Below, piece after piece: positions 32,155 through 39,441 of a DNA stretch of 57,691 bases. Made by a program: the position numbers and the translations under genes. The notes beneath the pieces were generated by a model, which had not been told where the DNA came from, ran no database searches, and was given only the letters and a program-made list of their open reading frames with translations. The stretch spans positions 1 to 57,691 of the forward strand of contig JAZLIW010000127.1 in NCBI GenBank assembly GCA_045617585.1, read 5' to 3'. Origin of the DNA: CAKRZE01 sp045617585 (GTDB lineage Bacteria > Bacillota > Clostridia > Oscillospirales > CAG-272). Every line of letters begins with the position of its first letter. The stretch's first letter is position 1.

Positions 32155-33255
32155 ATGAAAGTCGTACTTCAGAACCTCACGAAAATCTTTCCCAGCCGGG
32201 AAAAGAAGGGGGCCGACGTCGTCGCCGTCAACGGATTCACGTTTGAGATCCCGGACGGCACGCTGGTCGGTCTGCTCGGACCCTCCGGCTGCGGGAAATC
32301 GACCGTGCTCAACATGATCTGCGGTCTGGAAAAGCCGACGAAGGGCAAGCTGTTCTTCGGCGACGACGACGTCACCGACCTTTCCCCCGAGATCCGCGGC
32401 GTCGGCATGGTGTTCCAGAACTATGCCCTCTACCCGCATCTGACCGTGCGTCAAAACATCCTCTTCCCCCTGCAGAACCTCAAGGGAGCGGAAAAACTCT
32501 CCAAGGAAGAAATGCTGAAGCGTGCAGACGAGGCGGCGCGTCTCGTGCAGATCGGGCCCTACATGGACCGCAAGCCGAGCGAGCTTTCCGGCGGTCAGCA
32601 GCAGCGCGTCGCCATCGCCCGTTCCCTCGTCAAGGTCCCGAAGGTATTGCTTCTGGACGAGCCGCTTTCCAACCTCGACGCGCGTCTCCGTCTGCAGACC
32701 CGTGAGGAGATCCGCCGCATCCAGCGCGAAACCGGCGTCACCACGATCTTCGTCACGCACGACCAGGAGGAGGCGATGAGCATCTCCGACCTGATCATCG
32801 TCATGAAGGCGGGCGAGGTCCAGCAGATCGGAAAGCCGCAGGCGGTCTACGACGACCCGGTCAACCTCTTCGTCTCCACCTTCCTCGGCACGCCTCCGAT
32901 CAACGTCTTCGACGCGCGGATTGAAAAGGGCATGGTCATGATCGGGGACGACGCCGTTCTCCCTGCCGGCGATCTGCCCGAAGGACCGGTCTGGGCGGCG
33001 ATCCGCCCGGAGGGCTTCATACCCGATAAGAACGGCCCGCTCCACTGCAAGCTGAACGCCGTCGAGGTCATGGGCAGAGACATCAGCGTCGTCTCCGTGA
33101 ACCCCGCCGCCCAGAGCCCGACCGTCCGCTCGATCGTCGACGCAGACTGTCTGCCCGAGGTCGGTTCCCCGACCGTCTCCTTTTCGGTCAAGCCGCACAA
33201 GATCTTCCTCTTTGACAAGACGACCGAGCAGCGGATCCGCTTGGAAAAGCAGTAA
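32155..33255 (+). CDS. Carbohydrate ABC importer ATPase (MsmK/UgpC/MalK type)
   Basis: Energises the sugar importer, 366 residues. I chose MKVVLQNLTKIF, with AAGGGAG 7 bases upstream. Walker A GPSGCGKST is at residues 42-50, the Q-loop follows in GMVFQNYALYPHLTV, the signature is LSGGQQQR, Walker B is VLLLDEPLSNLDAR, and the H-loop is FVTHDQEEAM. The C-terminal 130 residues carry TOBE-like segments ending in SFSVKPHKIFLFD. Many Firmicutes use a single remote MsmX-like ATPase for several importers; here it is encoded beside its permeases. It is followed by 12 bases before the first permease. Confidence 0.97.
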   Translation: MKVVLQNLTKIFPSREKKGADVVAVNGFTFEIPDGTLVGLLGPSGCGKSTVLNMICGLEKPTKGKLFFGDDDVTDLSPEIRGVGMVFQNYALYPHLTVRQNILFPLQNLKGAEKLSKEEMLKRADEAARLVQIGPYMDRKPSELSGGQQQRVAIARSLVKVPKVLLLDEPLSNLDARLRLQTREEIRRIQRETGVTTIFVTHDQEEAMSISDLIIVMKAGEVQQIGKPQAVYDDPVNLFVSTFLGTPPINVFDARIEKGMVMIGDDAVLPAGDLPEGPVWAAIRPEGFIPDKNGPLHCKLNAVEVMGRDISVVSVNPAAQSPTVRSIVDADCLPEVGSPTVSFSVKPHKIFLFDKTTEQRIRLEKQ

Positions 33256-33267
33256 GGCAGGCGCTTT

Positions 33268-34155
33268 ATGAAAAAAGAACTGAAGGCGTGGCTCTATCTG
33301 CTGCCCGCGATCCTGTTCCTCGGGGTCTTCATGATCTACCCGCTCGTCGACGTCCTCGTCTATTCTCTGGAGGAGGGGTACAATTCTGCCTCCCAATCCT
33401 TCTTCGGCGTCGGCCTTTACAACTACGATTACGTCCTGCACGATCCCTATTTCCTGCAGGCACTGAAAAACACCTTCCTTCTCGTCATCATCACGGTCCC
33501 GCTCTCAACCGGGCTCGCGCTCCTGATCTCCCTCGGGCTCAGCTCGATCAAGAAGCTGCGCGACCTGTACCAGACCGTGTATTTCCTCCCCTACGTCACG
33601 AACACCCTCGCGGTCGGTCTGGTCTTCATGATCCTGTTCAAGAAGACCGCCTATTCCGACGGGCTGATCAATCTTCTCCTCGGTCTCTTCGGCACGAGCC
33701 CGATCGACTTCATCGACGGTCCCTACGCGGCGAAAATGTTCGTGCTCTGCTTCTATACGATCTGGATCGTCCTTCCCTTCAAGATCCTGATCCTGACCAG
33801 CGCCCTCGCCTCGGTCAATCAGAACTATTATAACGCCGCCAAGCTCGACGGCACCTCGAAGTTCCGCACCTTCACCCGTATCACCCTCCCGATGATCTCC
33901 CCAATGATCTTCTATCTCATCATCACGGGCTTCATCGGCGCGTTCAAGGCGTATTCCGACGCGGTCGCCCTCTTCGGCACCAACCTGAACGCGGCGGGAA
34001 TGAACACCATCGTCGGTTACGTTTACGATATGCTCTACGGCGACAGCGGCGGATATCCGTCCTTCGCTTCCGCCGCGGCGCTGATCCTGTTTGCCATCGT
34101 CCTGACCATCACCTGCATCAACCTGATGGTCAGCAAAAAGACGTCGGTCAAGTGA
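33268..34155 (+). CDS. Carbohydrate ABC importer permease (MalF/UgpA type)
   Basis: First membrane subunit of the importer, 295 residues with six helices. It begins ELKAWLYLLPAILFLGVFMIYPL, the usual start of MalF-type permeases of CUT1 transporters, and contains FFGVGLYNYDYVLHDPYFLQALKNT. The EAA loop is YYNAAKLDGTSKFRTFTRITLPMISP, which docks onto the ATPase. It is followed by 9 bases before the second permease, with GAGGTGAG as ribosome site. Sugar specificity cannot be seen. Confidence 0.96.
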   Translation: MKKELKAWLYLLPAILFLGVFMIYPLVDVLVYSLEEGYNSASQSFFGVGLYNYDYVLHDPYFLQALKNTFLLVIITVPLSTGLALLISLGLSSIKKLRDLYQTVYFLPYVTNTLAVGLVFMILFKKTAYSDGLINLLLGLFGTSPIDFIDGPYAAKMFVLCFYTIWIVLPFKILILTSALASVNQNYYNAAKLDGTSKFRTFTRITLPMISPMIFYLIITGFIGAFKAYSDAVALFGTNLNAAGMNTIVGYVYDMLYGDSGGYPSFASAAALILFAIVLTITCINLMVSKKTSVK

Positions 34156-34164
34156 GGTGAGATC

Positions 34165-35034
34165 ATGACAAAAGATTACGAAAAGCTCGAGCGTTCTCAC
34201 CGGATCCGCAAGGGGATCACGAGCGCGCTGGTCTACTTCTTCCTCTCCCTCTGGGGCGTGATCGTCCTCTTCCCCTTCTACTGGATGCTGCTCTCCTCGG
34301 TCAAATCCTACGGCGCCTATAACGCGGAGTACGTCCCGAAGTTCATCACCCTCTCTCCTACCCTCGAAAATTACAGAGAGGCGTTCACCGCGGTCGACCT
34401 CGGCGGCTATTTCCTGAACACCCTGATCTTCACCCTCGTCACGACCGCCGTCATGCTGATCGTCATCATCCTCGCGGCGTTCGCCTTCGCACGGCTGGAA
34501 TTCCGCGGCAAGGAGCTCGTCTTCACGCTCTTCCTTGCCCTGATGATGATCCCGAACGAGCTGGTCATCATCACGAACTTCCAGACGATCACGAACGCGG
34601 GGCTGCGCAACAGCTTCACGGGTCTGATCCTGCCCTCGGTCACCTCGGTCTTCTACATCTATCTGCTGAAGGAAAACTTTGAGCAGATCCCGGACGATCT
34701 GTACAAGGCGGCGAAGGTCGACGGGACCTCCGACCTCAAGTATCTGCTCCGGGTCATGATCCCGATCAGCAAACCGACCGTCGTCACGGTCGTCATCCTG
34801 AAGGTCATCGAGTGCTGGAACTCCTACGTCTGGCCGCGCCTGATCACCGACGATCCCGCCTACTATCTGGTCTCCAACGGGATCCAGGAGATCCGTGAAA
34901 ACGGCTTCGGCAGAGAGAACGTCCCCGCCATGATGGCAGCGGTCGTCGTCATCTCCGTGCCGCTGATCGTTCTCTTCCTCGTCTTCCGCGACAAGATCAT
35001 GGAGGGCGTTTCGAGAGGAGGGACCAAAGGATGA
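34165..35034 (+). CDS. Carbohydrate ABC importer permease (MalG/UgpE type)
   Basis: Second membrane subunit, 289 residues with six helices. After a basic N-terminus comes SALVYFFLSLWGVIVLFPFYWMLLSS, then FITLSPTLENYREAF, both typical of MalG/UgpE. The EAA loop is LYKAAKVDGTSDLKYLLRVMIPISKP. The stop codon overlaps the start of the binding-protein gene by 4 bases (ATGA), coupling the two. The C-terminus (FRDKIMEGVSRGGTKG) is the usual ending of this subunit. Confidence 0.96.
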   Translation: MTKDYEKLERSHRIRKGITSALVYFFLSLWGVIVLFPFYWMLLSSVKSYGAYNAEYVPKFITLSPTLENYREAFTAVDLGGYFLNTLIFTLVTTAVMLIVIILAAFAFARLEFRGKELVFTLFLALMMIPNELVIITNFQTITNAGLRNSFTGLILPSVTSVFYIYLLKENFEQIPDDLYKAAKVDGTSDLKYLLRVMIPISKPTVVTVVILKVIECWNSYVWPRLITDDPAYYLVSNGIQEIRENGFGRENVPAMMAAVVVISVPLIVLFLVFRDKIMEGVSRGGTKG

Positions 35035-36614
35035 AAAAGACCGTTTCCCTGCTGCTCCTCATCGCTTCCCTGACCCTGCTCCTCACGGGCTGCCACGGCG
35101 CCAAGGCGATGCCGGAATTCTCTCTCCCCGACGGGCTGGATGAAAACCGGACCTACGAGATCACCTTCTGGGCAAAGAACGATACCAACAAATCGCAGAC
35201 GAACATCTACCATCAGGCGATCGAGGACTTTCAGAAGATCTATCCGAACGTCACGGTCAACCTCCGCCTCTATACCGATTACGGCAAGATCTACAACGAC
35301 GTCATCACCAACATCGCCACGCAGACGACGCCGAACGTCTGCATCACCTATCCCGACCATATCGCGACCTACCTGACCGGAAACAACGTCGTCGTCCCGC
35401 TCGACGGGCTCCTGACCGACGAAAAGTTCGGCCTCGGCGGCAGCGAGGTCCGGTTCGACGCGCCGACGAAGGACGAGATCGTCCCGAAGTTCCTGGAGGA
35501 ATGCATGATCGGCGGTCACACCTACGCCCTGCCCTATATGCGCTCCACCGAAGCGCTGTTCATCAATAAGACCTACGTTGAGGCGCTCGGCTTCACCCTG
35601 CCCGAAAAGATCACGTGGGACTTCGTCTGGGAGGTCTCGGACGCCGCGACGGAAAAGAGCGAGGACGGCACCTTCCTCGTCAACGGACAGAAGGTCATGA
35701 TCCCCTTCATCTATAAGTCCACCGACAACATGATGATCCAGATGCTGAAGCAGAAGGAAGCCGACTTCTCCACCGAGGAGGGCGAGATCCTGCTGTTCAA
35801 CGACACGGCAAAGGAGCTGCTGGCGGGCATCGCGGAGCACGTCGGACGCGGCTCGTTCTCCACCTTCAAGATCTCGAGCTACCCTGCCAACTTCTTAAAC
35901 GCCGGGCAGTGCATCTTCGCCATCGACTCCACCGCCGGTTCCACGTGGATGGGTCCCAAGGCGCCGCTGCTCGACATCAGCGAGGACGCCCTCGTCGATT
36001 TCGAGTGCGTCGTCACCGAGATCCCGCAGTTCGACCCCGACCGTCCGCAGATGATCTCGCAGGGTCCCTCGGTCTGCGTTTTCAACAAGCAGGATCCGGA
36101 GGAGGTCCTTGCCTCCTGGCTTTTCGCGCAGTATCTGCTGACGAACGACGTCCAGATCCCCTACTCGGAGACCGAGGGCTACGTCCCGGTCACGACCAAG
36201 GCACAGAACGACCCCGCCTATACCGAATATCTTTCCCATACCGGGGAAACGAGCGAGCAGTATTACAGTCTGAAGCTGGATGCGGTGCGTCTCCTGCTCG
36301 ACCACATCGGCGATACCTTTGTGACGCCGGTCTTCAACGGCTCCGCCTCCCTGCGTGACGCGTCGGGCGCACTGATCGAAAACACGACAAAGTCGGTTCG
36401 CCGCAAGGAGACCGTGGACGACGCCTACTTTGATACGATGTTCGCAAACGTCCGCTCCCAGTACCATCTGGATCAGGTCCGCCTCTCCTCCGGGACGCGG
36501 CAGGACCTCGGCGCTCTGCCCGGGGAGGCAGCGGCGCTCCTCATCTCCCTTGCCGTCGTCTGGGTACTGATCGCGTTCTTCTTCCTGCTCAGCCGCAGAA
36601 AGAGCGGAAAATGA
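35031..36614 (+). CDS. Sugar-binding lipoprotein with an added C-terminal membrane helix
   Basis: Solute receptor of the importer, 527 residues. The signal peptide ends in LLTGC (Cys21), so it should be lipid-anchored. The receptor part is family 1-like: YEITFWAKNDTNKSQ, then AIEDFQKIYPNVTVN, ALPYMRSTEALFINKTYVEALG, and STAGSTWMG. After about 470 residues there is a further hydrophobic helix (about 499-522, ALLISLAVVWVLIAFFFLL) and a basic SRRKSGK tail. Binding proteins of this class normally end without such a helix, so this one would be tethered at both ends. It is translationally coupled to the permease and is the last gene of the operon. Confidence 0.92.
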   Translation: MKKTVSLLLLIASLTLLLTGCHGAKAMPEFSLPDGLDENRTYEITFWAKNDTNKSQTNIYHQAIEDFQKIYPNVTVNLRLYTDYGKIYNDVITNIATQTTPNVCITYPDHIATYLTGNNVVVPLDGLLTDEKFGLGGSEVRFDAPTKDEIVPKFLEECMIGGHTYALPYMRSTEALFINKTYVEALGFTLPEKITWDFVWEVSDAATEKSEDGTFLVNGQKVMIPFIYKSTDNMMIQMLKQKEADFSTEEGEILLFNDTAKELLAGIAEHVGRGSFSTFKISSYPANFLNAGQCIFAIDSTAGSTWMGPKAPLLDISEDALVDFECVVTEIPQFDPDRPQMISQGPSVCVFNKQDPEEVLASWLFAQYLLTNDVQIPYSETEGYVPVTTKAQNDPAYTEYLSHTGETSEQYYSLKLDAVRLLLDHIGDTFVTPVFNGSASLRDASGALIENTTKSVRRKETVDDAYFDTMFANVRSQYHLDQVRLSSGTRQDLGALPGEAAALLISLAVVWVLIAFFFLLSRRKSGK

Positions 36615-36675
36615 AGGAAGAAAATGGATCCGGCGGCAGAAAAAGAAAGAAAAACTGCGTTTTTCCCGAAAATCA

Positions 36676-36703
36676 TTGACTTATCCCGCAAACCGTGTAT
36701 AAT
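36676..36703 (+). promoter_or_regulatory. Sigma-A promoter of the OB-fold-like lipoprotein gene
   Basis: TTGACT (36676-36681), 16-base spacer, TATAAT (36698-36703). The gene start is 47 bases downstream behind an AAGGAG site. Confidence 0.82.
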
Positions 36704-36750
36704 AAAGATTAAGGATGAAAATCCGAATAATTATCCGAAGGAGAAATCAC

Positions 36751-37494
36751 ATGAAAAAAATCGTTGCACTGATGCTCGTCCTGTGCACCGCGTTCTGCTT
36801 TGCGGCGTGCAGCTCGACCCCCGAAAAGAGCGAAGGCACCATGACCTATGCCGAATACGTTGCGGCAGCGCTTGATTCCGAAGTCACCATCGAAACCTAC
36901 GTCCAGGCAAAGCAGGGCTGGTGGGAAAAGGAAGGCGTCGGCGGCGTCGCCACCTTCTATACGCAGGATAAGGAAGGCGCTTACTTCCTCTACGATATGC
37001 CCTGCTCCAAGGAAGACTACGACAAACTGGTCCCCGGCACCAAGATCAAGGTCAAGGGCTATAAGTCCGAGTGGAAGGGCGAAGTCGAGATCATCGACGC
37101 CACCTTCGAGATCGAGAAGACCACCTACATCGCAAAGGCGTTCGATGTGACCTCCATTCTCGCCAACAGCGAAGAGCTGATCAAGCATCAGAACGAGTTC
37201 GTCACCTTCAAGGGCATGACCGTCGAAAAGATCACCGATAAGGACGGCAACGAGGCCGCGTTCCTTTACAACTGGGACGGCTCCGGCGAAGAGGGCAACG
37301 ACCTGTACTTCAACGTCTCTCTCGACGGCACCACCTACAACTTCACCGTTGAGTCCTACCTCTGCGGCAAGGATACCGACGTCTACAAGGCAGTCAAGGA
37401 ACTGAAGGTCGGCGACAAGATCGACCTCGAGGGCTTCCTCTACTGGTACGATTCCGCTAACCCCCACATCACCTCCGTCGCAGCCGCCAAGTAA
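36751..37494 (+). CDS. OB-fold-like lipoprotein
   Basis: A secreted, lipid-anchored protein of 247 residues. The start MKKIVALMLVL is preceded by AAGGAG; the signal peptide ends in FAAC (Cys20). The mature part has two copies of an OB-fold-like module: the first around VTIETYVQAKQGWW to VPGTKIKVKGYKSEWKGEVEI (residues about 40-120), the second around QNEFVTFKGMTVEKI to VGDKIDLEGFLYWY (about 145-240). The modules share the pattern of an opening strand, a stretch giving ligand or cofactor-like loops, and a closing GxKIxxxG strand. It is monocistronic between its own promoter and a strong terminator. No ligand can be named. Confidence 0.85.
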   Translation: MKKIVALMLVLCTAFCFAACSSTPEKSEGTMTYAEYVAAALDSEVTIETYVQAKQGWWEKEGVGGVATFYTQDKEGAYFLYDMPCSKEDYDKLVPGTKIKVKGYKSEWKGEVEIIDATFEIEKTTYIAKAFDVTSILANSEELIKHQNEFVTFKGMTVEKITDKDGNEAAFLYNWDGSGEEGNDLYFNVSLDGTTYNFTVESYLCGKDTDVYKAVKELKVGDKIDLEGFLYWYDSANPHITSVAAAK

Positions 37495-37512
37495 TTTCAT
37501 CACCCATCCCGA

Positions 37513-37546
37513 CCGTGACACGGATCAAACCGTGTCACGGTTTTTT
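37513..37546 (+). terminator. Rho-independent terminator after the OB-fold-like lipoprotein
   Basis: CCGTGACACGG and CCGTGTCACGG form a perfect 11-bp stem around ATCAAA, followed by TTTTTT. A textbook terminator 18 bases after the stop. Confidence 0.96.
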
Positions 37547-37605
37547 CGTTCCGCAGCTTACCGCAAAACCGCAGATCGCAGCCCCCGGTCCGGAATCCGT
37601 GTTGT

Positions 37606-37620
37606 GCAACCCGCGGTTGC
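37606..37620. promoter_or_regulatory. Perfect palindrome upstream of the Ig-protein/GH2 operon
   Basis: GCAACC-CGC-GGTTGC is a perfect inverted repeat, 22 bases before the -35 box. The half-sites resemble those of LacI-type operators, though the three-base centre is unusual. A regulatory role is inference. Confidence 0.4.
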
Positions 37621-37642
37621 GAAAAATGATACGGTAAAATGC

Positions 37643-37671
37643 TTTACCTTTCGGCACATTCGTGTTATAAT
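37643..37671 (+). promoter_or_regulatory. Sigma-A promoter of the Ig-protein/GH2 operon
   Basis: TTTACC (37643-37648), 17-base spacer, TATAAT (37666-37671), preceded by TGT as extended -10. The -35 box is a weaker match than at other promoters here. Confidence 0.78.
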
Positions 37672-37722
37672 CAAATTGGAATAATATTTTCGGAACCAAC
37701 GGAAAAGAAAGGAACGTTCATC

Positions 37723-39441
37723 ATGAAAAAACGCGAAAAACTGCTGGCGTGCAGCATTGCGCTGATGCTCGCCTGCAGTTCCCTTCCCACCGCCGTCCGT
37801 GCGGCGGAAACCACCGTTGACCTCACCGCGAACGCGTTGATAGAGGACGATCTGCAAAATAACCGTGGGACGCAGATCAGTTTTCTCCACACCGCGGGCG
37901 CCCAGTGGGTCCCCCAGTACAGTCTGTTTGACGTCGGCTCGGGCAACTATCTCGTCTACCGCCTGAGGATTCCTGCCGGGCAGGGTGCCTCGGTCACCGT
38001 CTCCTTCAAGGATTGGACCGGCGTCGGCAACGGCGGTGTCCACCAGTATTCCGAGGTCTTCAAGACCCGCTGGTACGTGACGGAGAACGAGGTCGGGACC
38101 GATTTCGGCGGTGACGTCAAGGGCTGGACGGAGATCCCGGCAGGAGACGACCCCGCCATGGATCTCTTCACCTACTCCTACGAGCTTCTGGAGCCCGACC
38201 TCACCGAGGACGATACCGAGATCTTCGCCTGCCTGAAGTTCGTCGACAACGACGGAAAGTTCGCCGGGCGTGCCGGTTGGAACGACGGCGCGTGGATCGA
38301 CCTGATCTCCTTTGAGACCGTCTCGGGGAAGAACGTCCCCGTCACCGGCGTGACCGTCGAGCCCGCCTCCCTTACGCTGGAGCCCGGACTTTCCGCGGGG
38401 CTGAAAGCATCCGTCACCCCGAAGAACGCGACGGACCGCACCCTGATCTGGTCCTCCTCCGATCCTTCGGTCGCCCGCGTCGTGAACGGCACGGTCACCG
38501 CCCTCGGGGAAGGGACCGCCGAGATCATGGCGAAAAGCGAGGACGGCGGCTTTGAGGCGAAATGCACTGTCACCGTCACCGAAACGCACGACCGTGATAT
38601 CGTACTGAAGGCGGGAGAGCCGCACGACACGGGGATCCTCACCGGAGACCCGGCAAACGTCGTTCTCCCGGGCTCCTGGGATTATTCCGCGGGCAGCGGC
38701 GCAACGCCGACGAAGGTCGTAAAGGAAGGCAATATCACCTTCCGTGATTTCGGCTCGAACGCCTACGCGATCTATAAGCTGATCGTTCCGGGCGGCACCG
38801 ACGCCGTGATGACGCTGAGGATGATCACCGACTGGAACGGTTATACCGGCGTCGTCACCGGGAACGCTCCCCGTCTGAACGTCTTCTACACCGCGTCTCT
38901 TCCCACTGCGGACGCGGCATGGGAGCGCGCCGACCTCGATTCCGACTGGAAGGAAAAGACGGCAGATTACCGCTTTACCGTTTCCCCGATGAGCTCGTCG
39001 GACCGCACGGTCTACGTCATGCTGTACAGCACCTACGCGGGCTCGCAGGGCGCGTGGATCGAAAGCCTCGGCTTCGAAGCGGTCTGCCCCGAAGCGGTCG
39101 ACCTCTACGTCAAGGCCCCCACGAAAACGACCTGGCAGCCGGGTGAAAAGCCCGACTTTGCGGGGCTCATCGCCGCGGTGAAATACAGCGACGGCAGCAC
39201 CGCCATCCTGCAGCCGGAAGACTACGAGATTTCCCCCTCCGGTCCCCTCACGAAAACGACCGAGTACACCTTGAAGGTCAAAGGAACCGATCTGAAGGCG
39301 CAGTTCACCCTCTACGCCGAGGGCGGCCGGAGCGTGAACAAAGCCGCGCTGATCGGCGGGATCGCCGGCGGCGTCCTCCTTGCCGCCGGAGCCGTCCTCC
39401 TGCTTCTCAAAGGGAAGAAAAAAGGAGGAAAGCGCGCATGA
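37723..39441 (+). CDS. Surface protein with bacterial Ig-like domains and C-terminal anchor
   Basis: A 572-residue exported protein starting MKKREKLLACSIALM behind AAAGGAAC. The signal peptide runs to about residue 28 (AVRAAE). Then come a beta-rich domain (30-200), a group-2 bacterial Ig-like domain (about 205-285) whose core reads LKASVTPKNATDRTLIWSSS and DPSVARVVNGTVTALGEGTA, a second beta-rich domain similar to the first (both have YRLRIPAGQG / YKLIVPGGTD and FKTRWYV-like / FYTASLPTA blocks), a Big3-type domain (about 460-535), and a membrane helix with KGKKKGGKRA tail. The domain repeat suggests carbohydrate binding. It is coupled to the GH2 gene by an ATGA overlap. Confidence 0.88.
   Translation: MKKREKLLACSIALMLACSSLPTAVRAAETTVDLTANALIEDDLQNNRGTQISFLHTAGAQWVPQYSLFDVGSGNYLVYRLRIPAGQGASVTVSFKDWTGVGNGGVHQYSEVFKTRWYVTENEVGTDFGGDVKGWTEIPAGDDPAMDLFTYSYELLEPDLTEDDTEIFACLKFVDNDGKFAGRAGWNDGAWIDLISFETVSGKNVPVTGVTVEPASLTLEPGLSAGLKASVTPKNATDRTLIWSSSDPSVARVVNGTVTALGEGTAEIMAKSEDGGFEAKCTVTVTETHDRDIVLKAGEPHDTGILTGDPANVVLPGSWDYSAGSGATPTKVVKEGNITFRDFGSNAYAIYKLIVPGGTDAVMTLRMITDWNGYTGVVTGNAPRLNVFYTASLPTADAAWERADLDSDWKEKTADYRFTVSPMSSSDRTVYVMLYSTYAGSQGAWIESLGFEAVCPEAVDLYVKAPTKTTWQPGEKPDFAGLIAAVKYSDGSTAILQPEDYEISPSGPLTKTTEYTLKVKGTDLKAQFTLYAEGGRSVNKAALIGGIAGGVLLAAGAVLLLLKGKKKGGKRA

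Noticed and set aside
32104..33441. 445-codon minus-strand frame opposite the ABC ATPase
   Set aside because: Antisense to unmistakable Walker A, signature and Walker B motifs; Asp/Arg/Val-rich with no features.
36615..36675. Terminator between the ABC operon and the OB-like lipoprotein
   Set aside because: Only a short AAAAACTGCGTTTTT repeat is present, with no GC stem; read-through cannot be excluded.
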